DNA from: Haematococcus lacustris
Taxonomy: Eukaryota; Chlorophyta; Chlorophyceae; Chlamydomonadales; Haematococcaceae
Direction of reading: 5' to 3'
Length of the DNA: 64,000 nt
Assembly (NCBI GenBank): GCA_030144725.1
Contig: JASKMD010000021.1
Coordinates: 248,001 to 312,000, forward strand
In this document: one piece after another, positions 1 to 11,318 of the stretch
Position numbering within the stretch: the stretch's first letter is position 1
Layout: the number at the start of each line of letters is the position of its first letter
Notes under the pieces: generated by a model
Database searches by the model: none
Told to the model about the DNA's origin: nothing
The model's input: only the letters and a program-made list of their open reading frames with translations
Program-made: the position numbers and the translations under genes

Positions 1-847
1 CTCAGAAAAGCCCGCTTCTTTGCCCTGCTTCACCGCATCCGAAGCTCCTGCATTAGGGCCGCGACCCTTCTTGTTCAGTTGATTCTGGCCGGACCTGGAA
101 ACAAAGTGAGAACAGCATGCACACCCACACACTCATGTTCCAATGCAACGCATATTTACAGGGCAGCAAACTCACTTGTGGACTTTGGCGACAAGTGAGG
201 CATAAGGGTACTCTGTGGGCACATGCCCAAGGTTCTCCAACAGCCCCATGAGGACAGCGCCCACAATGGCGTTGGTGGCATCCAGCCATCTCTCGTACCG
301 GCACCCCTTAGTCTGTACAACAAGACAGCATGCGCATATGTATGGTAACAAGGGAGGACACATAATTGCAGGAGGCATAGCATACTAACCGCATCCTCCA
401 CGCGCCCAGCCAGCTGCAACACAAAATACTGAACCAGCACCGACACAAGGTGGGCTCTGTAGTCATGGGGCATTATGGTAACTTCTGGTGCATGCCACTC
501 ATCGACACCTTCCCTGTCTGAAGGTAGTTCGGAAGCCTACACATCAAACACACACATGATGCATCTGGTTAAAAGCTGCATTACATGGTCAATTTATTAC
601 ATTATAGTGAGCTCACTGCACTGCTGGCGGCTCCAGGTGAACCGGGAGTAGCTGCTGCGGTCAAACGCCTGGATTCCTGCAACATCAATAGCATGGCAGG
701 TAAAACAACGCTGGCGACACACAACCACATGCAACGCACCGGAAGGGCCCGCGTCTTAAAGGAAGGGGTAGAGACCGAGGCTCCTTCAGACGGGGTCCTC
801 GCATGCTTGCGTGATTTCTTGGCAGACTCGGTTGGCTTAGGAAGCAT
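1..847 (-). CDS. Divergent accessory gene of family A element (5' part, five exons, runs off the window)
   Basis: Model: complement of 740-847, 617-676, 390-536, 176-312 and <1-94, giving 182 residues before the window edge. All four introns are GT-AG and short (63-81 nt), and the frame stays open throughout. The protein begins MLPKPTESAKKSRKHARTPS, a basic, NLS-like, disordered N terminus. Exons 3 and 4 give a hydrophobic, probably helical segment (about residues 80-150), followed by a Lys/Gly-rich tail. I do not recognise a family. The start at 847 is the first ATG in frame and lies 149 bp from the transposase ATG. By position it corresponds to the accessory gene of the family B element at 17917-24604, but I see no clear residue similarity in the visible part. 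It might bind DNA or act as a TnpA-like cofactor (inference only). Confidence 0.72.
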
Positions 848-996
848 TCTCAGATACCTAGTGAGAAACCAACGCTGGTATGGGGATAGTTATGTAGCAG
901 TGCAAGCATCGTGACCGCCCGCGAGCCTGTATAACCGTATCAACGACCGCCCTGGAGAATGTCGCTTGTACCCACATCGGAGTAACGACAACCATC
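848..996. promoter_or_regulatory. Presumed bidirectional promoter of family A gene pair
   Basis: This is the 149-bp gap between the divergent ATGs at 847 (-) and 997 (+). No convincing TATA box is visible; TGTATAA near 928 is only a weak candidate. The call rests on the divergent layout, which is repeated in the family B element. Confidence 0.5.
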
Positions 997-3900
997 ATGA
1001 CGACAGGCGTCAGGAAGCGAGTGAAGGAAAGGACCACCAGCAAATACCGCAACATCATCGCAAGGAGCCAGGGGGATCAAAAGTGGCGATGCATTGTTTC
1101 GAGCTGTAACAGATGTAGGAATGGATGCAGTTACGAAGCGGCAACAAAGCACGCTAAGACATACCACAGCGACCTTATACCGGCGAATAGCAGCCAGGAC
1201 TCACAGGAGCCATCGCAGTCGCCCACTGAGGGTGCAGGGCCCTCTACAGCCGCCAATGAGGCGATGGATGGAAATCGATGGGTACCCAGCACTGGGTTGC
1301 AAGCGTCGCCGGGTGATGCTGCGGAGGTCGCCGAGAAACCGGCAGCTGAGGTAGGGAGTTCATTCAGACTCAATGCCATGTCGCCCACACTCACGCCGAT
1401 GTTAATTGTCGCATGTCTCGACAGGAGTCACCAAACCAAGAAGCGGAAGCCGAAGAGGTCCCAGCAGCAAACACCCAACCAGTAAGCGTGGCTCAGATTT
1501 CACCCCTTTATTGCCCATAACCCATCGCTGGCGTACATGTTATGTGGGTTCACAGTTTCATATGTTTCACTGTTTCATATGCAGGAAGGACCAGAGGCTG
1601 AGTTGCCTGTTTATGACGAGAATAAGGCGTGGGAAGACTGGTCCATGGGCTCCTACACCACAAATGTGGAGGTGAGGTAGCATACACTGGCAATTGGACA
1701 CAACACTACCACTAACTGGTGGTGTCTTGCTGCTTGTACATAGGAGGAGGAGGGCGTTGAAGAGCACCATGAGCACCAATCGCAGCAGCAACAACCCATG
1801 GAGGAGGAGGAGGCAAGCAACCCAGATATGATACATGCAATAGACCCATAGGTCAAGCATAGTTACACATACATGAATACAATAAATGGCAGCGCTTGTT
1901 GCCTTGTGTTGCAGGAAGGAGTGGCCCCCCAGTCCGACATAGCGAAGGACGCTGCTGAATTTGAGGAAACCCTACGCAAACATGCTGAAGCACAGGCCAA
2001 GGCTGAAGCAAAGGAGGCTGAGGATGGACCCCAGCGCCGACGCAGCAAGACTGACACAATTCGCTCCAAGTGGAATGAGCCCTGCGCTCCTAACAGCATC
2101 TTCACAACCAAGTGGTTAATGCTGACCCTTGTGATGCTCATGAAGAGTCGCAAGTGGTTGAGGGCGGACATGGAGGTCATCATCAACCTGTGTTGTGTGC
2201 TGCTGGGCCCGGTCCACAACTTCCCAGTCTCGTGGTACCTATTCCAGGAGGTCATGAACCACGAGGACAACCTGGAGGCAGAGAAGACCCTGCATGTCTG
2301 CAATGGGCTGCATTGTCGTGGGTACACATATCCACACCTACGGAGGTAATAGTAACCCTACCCCTAACCCTAACCCTAGCCCTAGCCCTATCCCTACCCC
2401 TAACCTAAACCTAACCCTAACCCTAACCCAACCCCATCCTCACGTCATGTCAAACCCTAACCCTAACCCTAGCCCTAGCCCTAGCCCTAGCCCTAGCCCT
2501 AGCCCTAGCCCTAGCCCTAGCCCTAGCCCTAGCCCTAACCCTAACCCTAGCCCTAGCCCTAGCCCTAGCCCTAGCCCTAACCCTATCCCAAGCCCTAGCC
2601 ATAGCCTAACCCTAACCCTAACCCCACATCATAACCCTAACCCTAACACTAACCCTACTCATACCTATACCACTGACCCCTACCCCTAACCCAACACTCC
2701 CATACACTGCCATGCACCATGCATTTGTGCACAGAGATCAGTACGAGCAACACAAGGATCAGAGGTGTCCGCAGTGCGAGGAGCGTCGTTTCTCAGCCAA
2801 GAAAGTGAAGGGTAAGGATGAACCGGGTACATATTCCCATACATGTCAAAGGCAGGATTGTTGTAATTGTCGTGGCATGACTTGGCTCCCATGGTGTGTG
2901 CCTTAGGTTCATGTGGCCGGCTGACCCGGTGGCATGTCGTGCCTCGATGGTCCATGTACTACTTCGGGGTTAAGTCTACCATCCAGGCCTTGTTCGACCG
3001 TCCATCATTCCTGGAGTTCTTCAACATGGGCCTCAACAGGGACACATCCCAAGGCAGCTACCGCGCTAGTAAGTACAGTAAATCCACACAGGACAAGCAT
3101 AGCAACAACATGACATAGAACCATCCATACAATGTCATGAGATGGGTGTCATGTTGGGAATGGCGCTGGCATGTTGCGTGGCGATACAGGTGCGGCAGCA
3201 AAGAAGACCCGTGACAAGTTGGAGCAAAAGGTACCAGGCAGCAACATCTTTGATGACCTCACTTCTTTCTTGTTTGACCTAGGCATGGACTTTCTGACGG
3301 TCAACGGCCAGTCTGTGGGTGTGCTTGGTCTCCGCGCCCGTGACGTGCCACGTCATGTGCAAGGCCGTGATGCCTGCATTGCCATGCTGGCCATCTTTTT
3401 GAAGAGTGAGCCAGCCAAGTACGTTCATGGCTTCATGGATCAACCGCTGAGAGACATCAAAGGTATGACACATGTTAGCCTGTGGCGCAGTACCAACAAT
3501 CCCTTGTGCATGGGGGGGGAGTAACCCCCAGCCTCATGTGTTCTGTGCTGCAGCCGCCATCTACAACAAGATCAGCATCACGATCAACAAGATTGAACAT
3601 TTCTTTGTGCCCATCTTCACCACCTTCATGGCTGACTTGCCGGCAAGGTGGGTGAGACATCAGGAAGAGCCAGCGCACTAGACACAGCTGGTGCATGGCT
3701 GTTGAGGCTAGCTTGTTGTATGGTTGCAGGATGAAGCTGACCAGATGCCTCGGGCACTCTGGTGGCTGTCCTTGCATGGCGTGCAAGTGGTACACTTCAG
3801 GCCAGCACCCCAAGCACAAAGGGTACCACAAGCAGCAGGTGAGCAGCCATGTAATGCATGGACATTCCAGGGTGCTGTTATAAACACGGCATCATGACAT

Positions 3901-6116
3901 ATACGCAGGAGATCGAGTGGACAGACCCAGTGACTCTCATCACATCAATCTACACCGGCCACCCCCACCAGGACCACATGCAATTGACGGATGAGCAGTA
4001 CGATGCCCGTGGGTTGCTTGCTCAGCAAGAGGTGGAAGCAGCCCTTGCCGCTGCACATGCCGCTAACAAGCCACTGAAGGACAGCAGCATTGTGTACAGC
4101 GCAGCATGCCGTGGTGCCCGAGGGGTGTGTGTGGTCACGCAGCACTTGAGCGACTTCGCTTCCTCCCTGGACGCCTTTGTGATGCCCACCTACCATACCT
4201 TTTGCCTAGGCGTGCTGAGGGACTTCATTGATTATCTGCTGTCCACAGCCAGCAGCTTGTCAACTCAGGCCAAGACAACCATCCGTGAGCGCCAGGCGGC
4301 CTTGCACATCCCTACCGACTACGGACGCAAGCCAACGTGCTGCATTGACGACAGGTTAGAGCTGGAAAGGCAAGCTCAGCACATAGGGGTTCCCCCTCAA
4401 TGCGTTACTCATACTGATTGCAGGGGGCACTGGATCATCGAGGACTACCTGCACTTCATCTTCACCACCTGTACCATGCTGTTTGCTGGACTATTGGACT
4501 ACAAGCAGAGCCGTTTGCTTGGGTACCTTCGCACTGCAGCCCTTCACTACTTGCGCCCAGGCAAGACTAATGCAAGTTGCATAGGATAGTAATCAACGCA
4601 TTGCCCCATATAATGCCTACGTTTCCATTGATGATGCACGCACGGCAATCGACAATTGATCACAATGGGACGGCCACTCATTGTACAGTAGCACGTAGTG
4701 CATGGAGTATGAGACACAATGCCATGTGCAGGAGATGATAAGCAGGGCACTAAGCAGGCCACGGAAGCTGCCCACATGGCTATTCGCAAGTACGCCTACT
4801 TCATGGAAGAGTGGAGCGTCGACATGAAGGTATGTTGATACAGGTTGTTGCCACGCATCACAACTACAGTATGCAACATGAGATAAAGAGGCATGGTGCT
4901 GACGATGTGCCTGCAGATTACGGAGGACATGTACAAACCGAACCTCCACATCCTGGAATGCCAGTGAGATCTGTTGTGTGTCCATTGGGACACAACCCAC
5001 CACCTTCCAGTCCTTTACCCTTGGCCTCTGATTCGACCCCTCACCTGTCATATGCAGTCACCATACCATACACATGGAGCTGGGTGATGGCGTTCCAAGA
5101 CAAACACTTGGGTGTGTTGTGTGCGTGAGTGCAGGAGCGGGAGGCAGGAGAAGCGGCGTGGCCTGATGCACTTGGACTTGGAGATGTGGGTGGAGCGGCT
5201 GATGCAGTACTTCAAGTCGTGGGTGGGCAGCCACGCCGTCCCCATGAACCTTGAGCTCAGCGTGGCCATGAAGGAAGAGCTTGTGCGCAAGGGCCGAGCA
5301 GAGCATGCCAAGGGTGACTATGCGGACGGCGTGGGTGCGCCGGGTCTGGAGTCGGTTCGTGGGGATGATGAGCCTGCGGATGATGTGGTGATGGGCCCCA
5401 CTCAGCGCTGTGTGCTGAAAGGCTGCCGCATGACCCAGCCCTCAACTCTGGCAGGGCCGCACAGCAAGACCCTGAAGGCAGCAGTGCTGGCGTATGTGAG
5501 GTTGCAGCGGAGCATGAACGAGGACTTCCCCTGGACAGAGCAGCACGTCCGCATGATCTTCCCCAGCAGCTCAGGCGTTGCTCCAGACTACGATGACCAT
5601 GTGCTGCTCTTCCGTCGGGCAGAGTGCAATGAGGAGGTGATTCACAGCAGCGAGTACAAGCGTGTCAAAGTGCGCAACAGCACCTGGATCCAGGCAGATT
5701 ACGACTTGGGGGATGGCAAGACTGAGCACAACGCCGCCCATGTGCTGTTCTGGGTTCGGCTGCAGCACCCAGCACCTCCAGAGCCCATGCAGTCTGACAG
5801 TGGCAGCAGCGAGCCAATGTACCTGCGGCTGGCTGCTGCTCGGCTGTTCAACATGTCAAAGTCAGATGAGGAGCCTGAGGCCAGCATTGCTTGCTACCAC
5901 AGCTATGGCCTTCCAGCCACTGACAGCAACGGAGAGGCGGTGGTGGTGCCCCAGGGCCAGAAGTCGGGGTTGGTCCGAGGTGTGGGTCCCAACAACCTGT
6001 ACATGGTGGATGGCGAGACCATCCGCTACAAGCTGGTTTGCTGCTTCCCCCATGGTGAGGAGCATGGTCACATGATGTTCCAGCAGTATGTCAGCACCAC
6101 CGTGCGTGATGCATGA
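997..6116 (+). CDS. Tnp2-type (CACTA/EnSpm) transposase, 15 exons, 1140 aa, intact
   Basis: Exons: 997-1350, 1425-1481, 1585-1671, 1744-1812, 1915-2345, 2735-2811, 2907-3068, 3190-3462, 3554-3647, 3730-3838, 3909-4354, 4424-4560, 4732-4829, 4917-4963, 5135-6116. Every junction keeps frame; introns 4 and 12 need GC donors. Residues ~30-60 hold a Cys/His finger (CIVSSCNRC...H...H). Exon 5 ends at VCNGLHCRGYTYPH and exon 6 has CPQC, together a likely zinc-binding unit. The catalytic core follows the Tnp2 plan: DLGMDFLTVNGQSVGV (Asp446), then ADLPAR (Asp531) followed by GHSGGCPCMACKW, then WIIEDY (Glu726/Asp727) as candidate third acid. Residues 814-1140 are a C-terminal domain (AAHVLFWVRL, CFPHGEEHG) shared with the family B transposase. 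A TGTAA lies just after the stop. It should cut and rejoin element ends in the nucleus. The DDE assignment is by pattern. Confidence 0.85.
2346..2692. repeat. Telomere-like CCCTAA/CCCTAG tract inside transposase intron 5
   Basis: About 350 bp of CCCTAA, CCCTAG and variant hexamers fill most of intron 5 (2346-2734). The tract lies between a good donor (AG|GTAATA) and acceptor (GTGCACAG), so it is intronic. The open frames across it, rich in Pro-Ser or Leu-Thr, are repeat artefacts. Confidence 0.9.
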
Positions 6117-6124
6117 ATGCACGC

Positions 6125-6129
6125 TGTAA
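6125..6129 (+). terminator. TGTAA polyadenylation-type signal of family A transposase
   Basis: TGTAA lies 8 bases after the stop codon at 6114-6116. TGTAA is the usual polyadenylation signal in chlorophyte algae. It is very close to the stop, so a second unseen signal could be the one used. Confidence 0.45.
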
Positions 6130-6289
6130 CTCACAACACCATGCGTCTGACTATGACCATTGCTGCATGTCAGTCCATGACTTTGAGACACTTGCACACA
6201 TGACAAACTTGCCTCATTGGACATTAGACATAATCACAGACACACTATCATGGTCATAATCAGACGCACATTCATCTGCAGGCCAAGCA

Positions 6290-7395
6290 TAGAATGTACT
6301 AGTTGACATTTGTGCAGATGACGGTATCAGCAGCTGTACAGATGTCGGTATCACCAGCTGCACAGATGTTGATGTCAGCGGCTGTGCAGATGTCTTCAAA
6401 AGCAACTGTGCAGATGTCGGTATCCTAATCTGCACAGCCAGGCATCGAATGTAATAGTGAACATCTGTGCAGATGTCGATATCAGCAGCTGTACAGATGT
6501 CGATTTCAGCAGCTGCACAGATGTTGATGTCGGCGGCTGTGCAGATGATTTCATAAGCAGCTGTACAGATGTTATTGTTATAATCTGCACAGCCAAGCCA
6601 AGTCGACATCTGTACAGATGTCGGTATCAGCAGCTGTACAGATGTTGGTATCAACAGCTGTGCAGATGTCGGAATCTTAATCTGCACAGCCAAGCATCGA
6701 ATGTAATAGTCGACATCTGTGCAGATGTTGGTAACAGCAGCTGTGCAGATGTCGGTTTCCGCAGCTGTGCAGATGTCGGTATTAGCAGCTGCACAGCCAA
6801 GCATCGAATGTAATAGTCGACATCTGTGCAGATGTTGGTAACAGCAGCTGTGCAGATGTCGGTATTAGCAGCTGCACAGCCAAGCATCGAATGTAATAGT
6901 CGACATCTGTACAGATGTTGGTAACAGCAGCTGTGCAGATGTTGGTAACAGCAGCTGTGCAGATGTCGGTATTTGCAGCTGCACAGCCAAGCATCGAGTG
7001 TAATAGTCGACATCTGTGCAGATGTTGGTAACAGCAGCTGTGCAGATGTTGGTTTCCGCAGCTGTGCAGATGTCGGTATTAGCAGCTGCACAGCCAAGCA
7101 TCGAATGTAATAGTCAACATCTGTACAGATGTTGGTAAAAACAGCTGTACAGATGTCGATATAGTCGGCTGTGCAGATGTCGGTATCTTAATCTGCACAG
7201 CCAAGCATTGAATGTAATAGTCGACATCTGTGCAGATGTCGTTGCCAAAAGCTGCACAGATGTTGGTCGCGGAATACGACATCTGTGCAGATGTTGACTT
7301 CCCGCATCTGCACAGATGTTGACATCTCCTACATCTGTGCAGATGTCGACTATCAGCAGCTGTGCAGATTAAGGCCAACCGACATCTGTGCAGAT
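6290..7395. repeat. Subterminal CATCTGTGCAGATG repeat array of family A
   Basis: Dozens of near-palindromic CATCTGTGCAGATG / CATCTGCACAGATG units are separated by short spacers such as GTCGGTATCAGCAG, with a longer-period spacer CAGCCAAGCATCGAATGTA. CACTA elements typically carry subterminal repeats bound by their own proteins, and the same motif fills the non-autonomous copy at 21432-22883. It is therefore the likely transposase or accessory-protein binding array (inference). Confidence 0.85.
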
Positions 7396-7542
7396 TGCTT
7401 GGTTATGAAAATCGCGGCCAAATAACGTCGCAACGGCTGCGCGGATTAGCGTAAGACTTGTACCGTTCGAACGGCCTTCTACTCCTCTTTCCAATGAGCT
7501 ATGGTCGGTCCAATCGCGACCGGTCCTTGTTTATCGTGAGTG
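7396..7542 (-). repeat. Right terminal region of family A element
   Basis: Read inward on -, it starts CACTCACGATAAACAAGG and continues through GGCCGTTCGAACGGTACAAG (containing the palindrome CCGTTCGAACGG). About 140 bp is similar to 22745-22883 with scattered mismatches. The visible left end of the non-autonomous copy (21432 onward) shares only the outer ~18 bp. Confidence 0.85.
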
Positions 7543-7654
7543 TATATTTTGTAAAGCATGATGTTGTCAGCTTAAGATAAACAGTAGTACAAACGTTGTA
7601 ATTGTAAGAGAGCAGGTGCCACATGGTACCTGCGTTGTAGCCACGTGGCCACAG
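7543..7654. other. Short unique spacer
   Basis: About 110 bp between the family A terminus and the 22-bp minisatellite. No gene or motif that I can support. Confidence 0.5.
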
Positions 7655-9290
7655 AGATGGCTACAGAGCACTATCCACATGACTACAGAGCAGTATCCAC
7701 ATGACTACAGAGCAGTATCCACATGACTACAGAGCAGTATCCACATGACTACTGAGCAGTATTTACATGCCTACTGAGCAGTATCCACATGCATACTGAG
7801 CAGTATCCACATGCATACTGAGCAGTATACACATGCCTACTGAGCAGTATCCACAAGACTACAGAGCAGTACCCACATGCATACTGAGCAGTATCCACAT
7901 GCCTACAGAGCAGTATCCACATGCCTACAGAGCAGTATCCACATGCCTACTGAGCAGTATCCACATGCCTACTGAGCAGTATCCACATGCCTACTGAGCA
8001 GTATCCACATGCCTACTGAGCAGTATCCACATGCCTACTGAGCAGTATCCACATGCCTACTGAGCAGTATCCACATGCCTACAGAGCAGTATCCATATGC
8101 CTACTGAGCAGTATCCACAAGCCTACAGAGCAGTATCCACATGACTACAGAGCAGTATCCACATGCCTACTGAGCAGTATCCACATGCATACTGAGCAGT
8201 ATTTACATGACTACAGAGCAGTATCCACATGACTACTGAGCAGTATCCACATGCCTACTGAGCAGTATCCACATGCCTACTGAGCAGTATCCACATGCCT
8301 ACTGAGCAGTATCCACATGACTACAGAGCAGTATCCACATGACTACAGAGCAGTATCCACATGACTACTGAGCAGTATCTACATGACTACAGAGCAGTAT
8401 CCACATGCCTACTGAGCAGTATCCACATGCCTACTGAGCAGTATCCACATGCATACATAGCAGTATCACATGCCTACTGAGCAGTATCCACATGCCTACT
8501 GAGCAGTATTCACATGCCTACTGAGCAGTATCCACATGCCTACAGAGCAGTATCCACATGACTACTGAGCAGTATCCACATGACTACAGAGCAGTATCCA
8601 CCTGCCTACAGAGCAGTATTCACATGACTACTGAGCAGTATCCACATGACTACAGAGTAGTATCCACATGACTACAGAGCAGTATCCGAATGACTACAAA
8701 GCAGTATCCGAATGACTACAGAGCAGTATCCAATTCATACTGCGCAGTATCCCCATGACTACAGTGCAGTATTTAATGACTACAGAGCAGTATCCACATG
8801 ACTACAGAGCAGTATCCGAGTGACTACAGAGCAGTATCCAATTCATACTGCGCAGTATCCACATGACCACAGAGCAGTATACAATGACTACAGAGCAGTA
8901 TCCACATGACTACAGAGCAGTATCCACATAGCTACAGAGCAGTATCTATATTAATACAGAGCAGTATCAACATAATTACAGAGCGGTATCCACATGCCTA
9001 CTGCGCAGTATGCAATGGCTACAGAGCAGTACCCACATGACTACAGAGCAGTATGCAATGACTACAGAGCAGTATGCACATACATACAGAGCAGTATCCA
9101 TAAACTACAGAGCAGTATCCTTATGCCTACTGCGCAACATCTACATGCCTACTGCGCAGTATTTAAGGGCTACAGAGCAGTATCCACATAACTACAGAGC
9201 AGTATCAACATGCCTACAGAGCAGTATCCTTATGGATACTGCGCAGGTGACACTAGCTACTGAGCAGGTGACCATGGATACTGCGCAGGT
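7655..9290. repeat. 22-bp minisatellite (CAGTATCCACATGCC...)
   Basis: A long head-to-tail array of a 22-bp unit, CAGTATCCACATGCC followed by TACTGAG or TACAGAG, about 70 copies by length. Variation rises toward the right end, where units shift to ACTGCGCAGTAT and finally ACTGCGCAGGTGAC. The array abuts the truncated Gypsy B fragment. No spacers or adjacent cas genes are present, so it is not CRISPR. Confidence 0.9.
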
Positions 9291-9304
9291 GACGCTGCTA
9301 ATTT

Positions 9305-11154
9305 GTGTGAGTGTTTGATGTGTTCCAGGACATGCCACCAGGCCTGCCCCCAGACAGGGGTGTAGGGCACACCATCAGGATGGAGACTGATGCGTTGCCA
9401 CCATACAAGCGGCCTTACAAGCTGAGCCCCAAGGAGGAGGCTGAGGTCAAGAGACAGGTGTCAGAGCTGCAGGCCAGGGGGCTGATAGAGCCCAGCAGCA
9501 GCCCCTATGGAGCCCCTGTGCTGTTTGTGGAGAAGAAGGATGGGTCGTTGAGGATGTGTGTGGAAAAAGACGGATACCCCTGCCGAGGATTGATGATCTC
9601 TTTGACAAGCTGGCTGGCAAGAAGGTGTTTAGCTCCCTTGATCTTCAATCCGGGTACCATCAAATCAGGATCAGTGAGGCGGGCCGGCCCAAGCGGCATT
9701 CCTGACGCCCATGGGGCAGTTCCAGTTTAAAGTGTTGTGCTTCGGGCTTACAAACGCTCCTGCTACCTTCCAACGAGTCATGAACAACGTGTTTCGACCT
9801 CTGATCAACAAGTGCTGGTTTACATTGACGACATCCTGGTGATGAGCAACTCTGCTGAGGAGCATGTGCAGCATCTGGCAAAGTGCGAGTTCAACAAGAC
9901 GCAGCTGGCGTTCTGGGCTACATCGTGGGCAGCAAAGGCATTGCTGTCGACCCTGCGAAAGTGCAAGTCGTGAAAGAATGGCCGATGCCGCGCAACCTAA
10001 AAGATCTGCAGGCCTTCCTGGGGCTGGCAAACTACTTCAGGCGGTTCATACCCAATTTCAGCTCTCTGGCTGCGCCGTTGACGAATCTGACCAGCAGCAA
10101 GTGACTGCTGCGTATGACTGGGACCACTTTGGGGGGGCTGAGCTGAAAGCATATAAGGGCCTGAAAGAGGCGCTCTGCTCTGCTCCTGTGCTGGCTCTGC
10201 CTGACTTCAGCAAGCCTTTTGTAGTGTGCACCGATGCGTCGCTGATAGGCACCGGTGGGGTGCTGATGCAAGATGGCAGGCCAATTGCTTACACAAGTAG
10301 AAAGATGTCCCCAGCTGAGACGCGCTATGCCACTGGAGAGCAGGAGCTGCTGGGTATAATCTGAGCAGTCAGAGAGTGGAGGTGCTATTTGGATGGAGCG
10401 GTTGATGTTACAATCCTGACTGATCACAATCCCCTCATCTACCTGCAAACACAGCCCAATCTGTCGAGGCGGCAGGAAGAGCTATCACGCTACAAGTATG
10501 AGATCAAATACATACCCGGTGCAACTAATGTGGCTGACCCTATCAGCCGTAACCCCGCTCTGGCCAATGAGGTGGCGCTAACAAGCTCGTCATCACCACA
10601 CAATGCTGACTCTGAAGACGCCATGACTGTGACCATGACGCTAAGCTCCCGGGCTGAAGGGCTGATCTACGCCATCACTACATGCCGCACTGCTGCCCGG
10701 CTGCGAGAGAGTGCTGAGCTGGGGCAGGTGGCTGCCCGGGAGGCTGCCCAAAGAGCAGGCCAATTGGCCCCACCTGATGATTTGGCTGCTGCCCATACGC
10801 CTGGCCAGGCAAGAATGACAAGTGCACATAAAAAGGGGGCGCAGCCAGGTGGGGGGGAAGCCCTGCGGCAGCAACAACAAACAACAGAGTCACAAAACAA
10901 ATCAAACAAACAAGGTGGTGACGAGCAGTCCACAACTGAGTCGGGTCCCTTAACCCTAATGCAGGCAATCAAACAAGCCTATGCGGCTGACACACGCTTT
11001 GCTGATGAGGCCTTCACATCGCAGCTGTACCAGCATGAGGGGCTGTGGCTGACTGAGTGGGGCAGAGTGGTGGTTCCTGATGGCGCTGCGCTGCGGAAGA
11101 AAGTGATATACACCATGCATGACACCAGGTCTACTGGTCACCTGGGTATGACGA
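9305..11154 (+). pseudogene. Gypsy B chromovirus pol, left part: RT and RNase H (broken)
   Basis: The fragment opens at the end of the protease-RT linker (DVFQDMPPGLPPDR) and runs through the RT start ([36 protein letters not shown]). A deletion then removes the IDYRALNKL segment and shifts the frame. The RT palm motif YIDDILVMS is visible near 9821-9847 in another frame, and the 'LRxLM..KLYA' helix region is missing. RNase H (VVCTDASLIGTGG, TDHNPLIYLQ) follows with a TGA stop near 10362, then a linker and the start of the integrase zinc-binding region (MHDTRSTGHLGM). There are at least three frame breaks relative to the intact relative at 38.6-42.9 kb. The 5' part (LTR, gag, protease) is absent. 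The family B element cuts it at 11154 and it resumes at 25271. Confidence 0.88.
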
Positions 11155-11318
11155 CACTCCTACAATTTAGGTCCTGCGTTTCTCCCTGCGCTTTGGCCGA
11201 CCTTGTCCAAATGGGCTGAAATTCAGCCAGTTGGTAGCTGATGATGTAAGGAATCCATCCCAAAAAGACTCAGGTCCAAAAAATCAAAGGCTGAGGCTGG
11301 GCGGCCCGTGGCGTTCAC
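11155..11318 (+). repeat. Left terminal inverted repeat of family B element
   Basis: It starts CACTCCTACAATTTAGG and runs to the first GCAGGGACGG unit. It is complementary to 25108-25270 with a few mismatches, and nearly identical to the ends of the 3.2-kb element at 34415-37635. Confidence 0.92.

Larger units (their letters stand above)
1..7542 (+). mobile_element. CACTA/EnSpm-like DNA transposon, family A (autonomous copy, left end outside window)
   Basis: The element holds a Tnp2-type transposase gene on + and a divergent accessory gene on -, followed by about 1.1 kb of subterminal CATCTGTGCAGATG repeats. Its right terminus ends at 7542; read inward on - it is CACTCACGATAAACAAGG. The same terminus and the following ~140 bp recur at the right end of a small non-autonomous element at 21432-22883, which fixes the boundary. 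The flanking bases TA (7543-7544) may be a 2-bp target duplication, but the left end is not visible. The transposase frame is intact, so this copy may be autonomous (inference). Confidence 0.82.

Noticed and set aside
1741..1914. GT donor at 1852 for transposase intron 4
   Set aside because: It would put an in-frame TAG at the exon end; the GC donor at 1813 keeps the frame open.
2294..2689. Pro-Ser/Asn-rich protein across the CCCTAA/CCCTAG tract
   Set aside because: The tract is intronic; flanking exons join in frame without it.
2346..2692. A true chromosome end
   Set aside because: The repeat is internal to a gene, mixed with CCCTAG variants, and flanked by coding exons on both sides.
7655..9290. 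CRISPR-like regular array
   Set aside because: Units are contiguous without unique spacers, the context is eukaryotic, and no cas genes are present.
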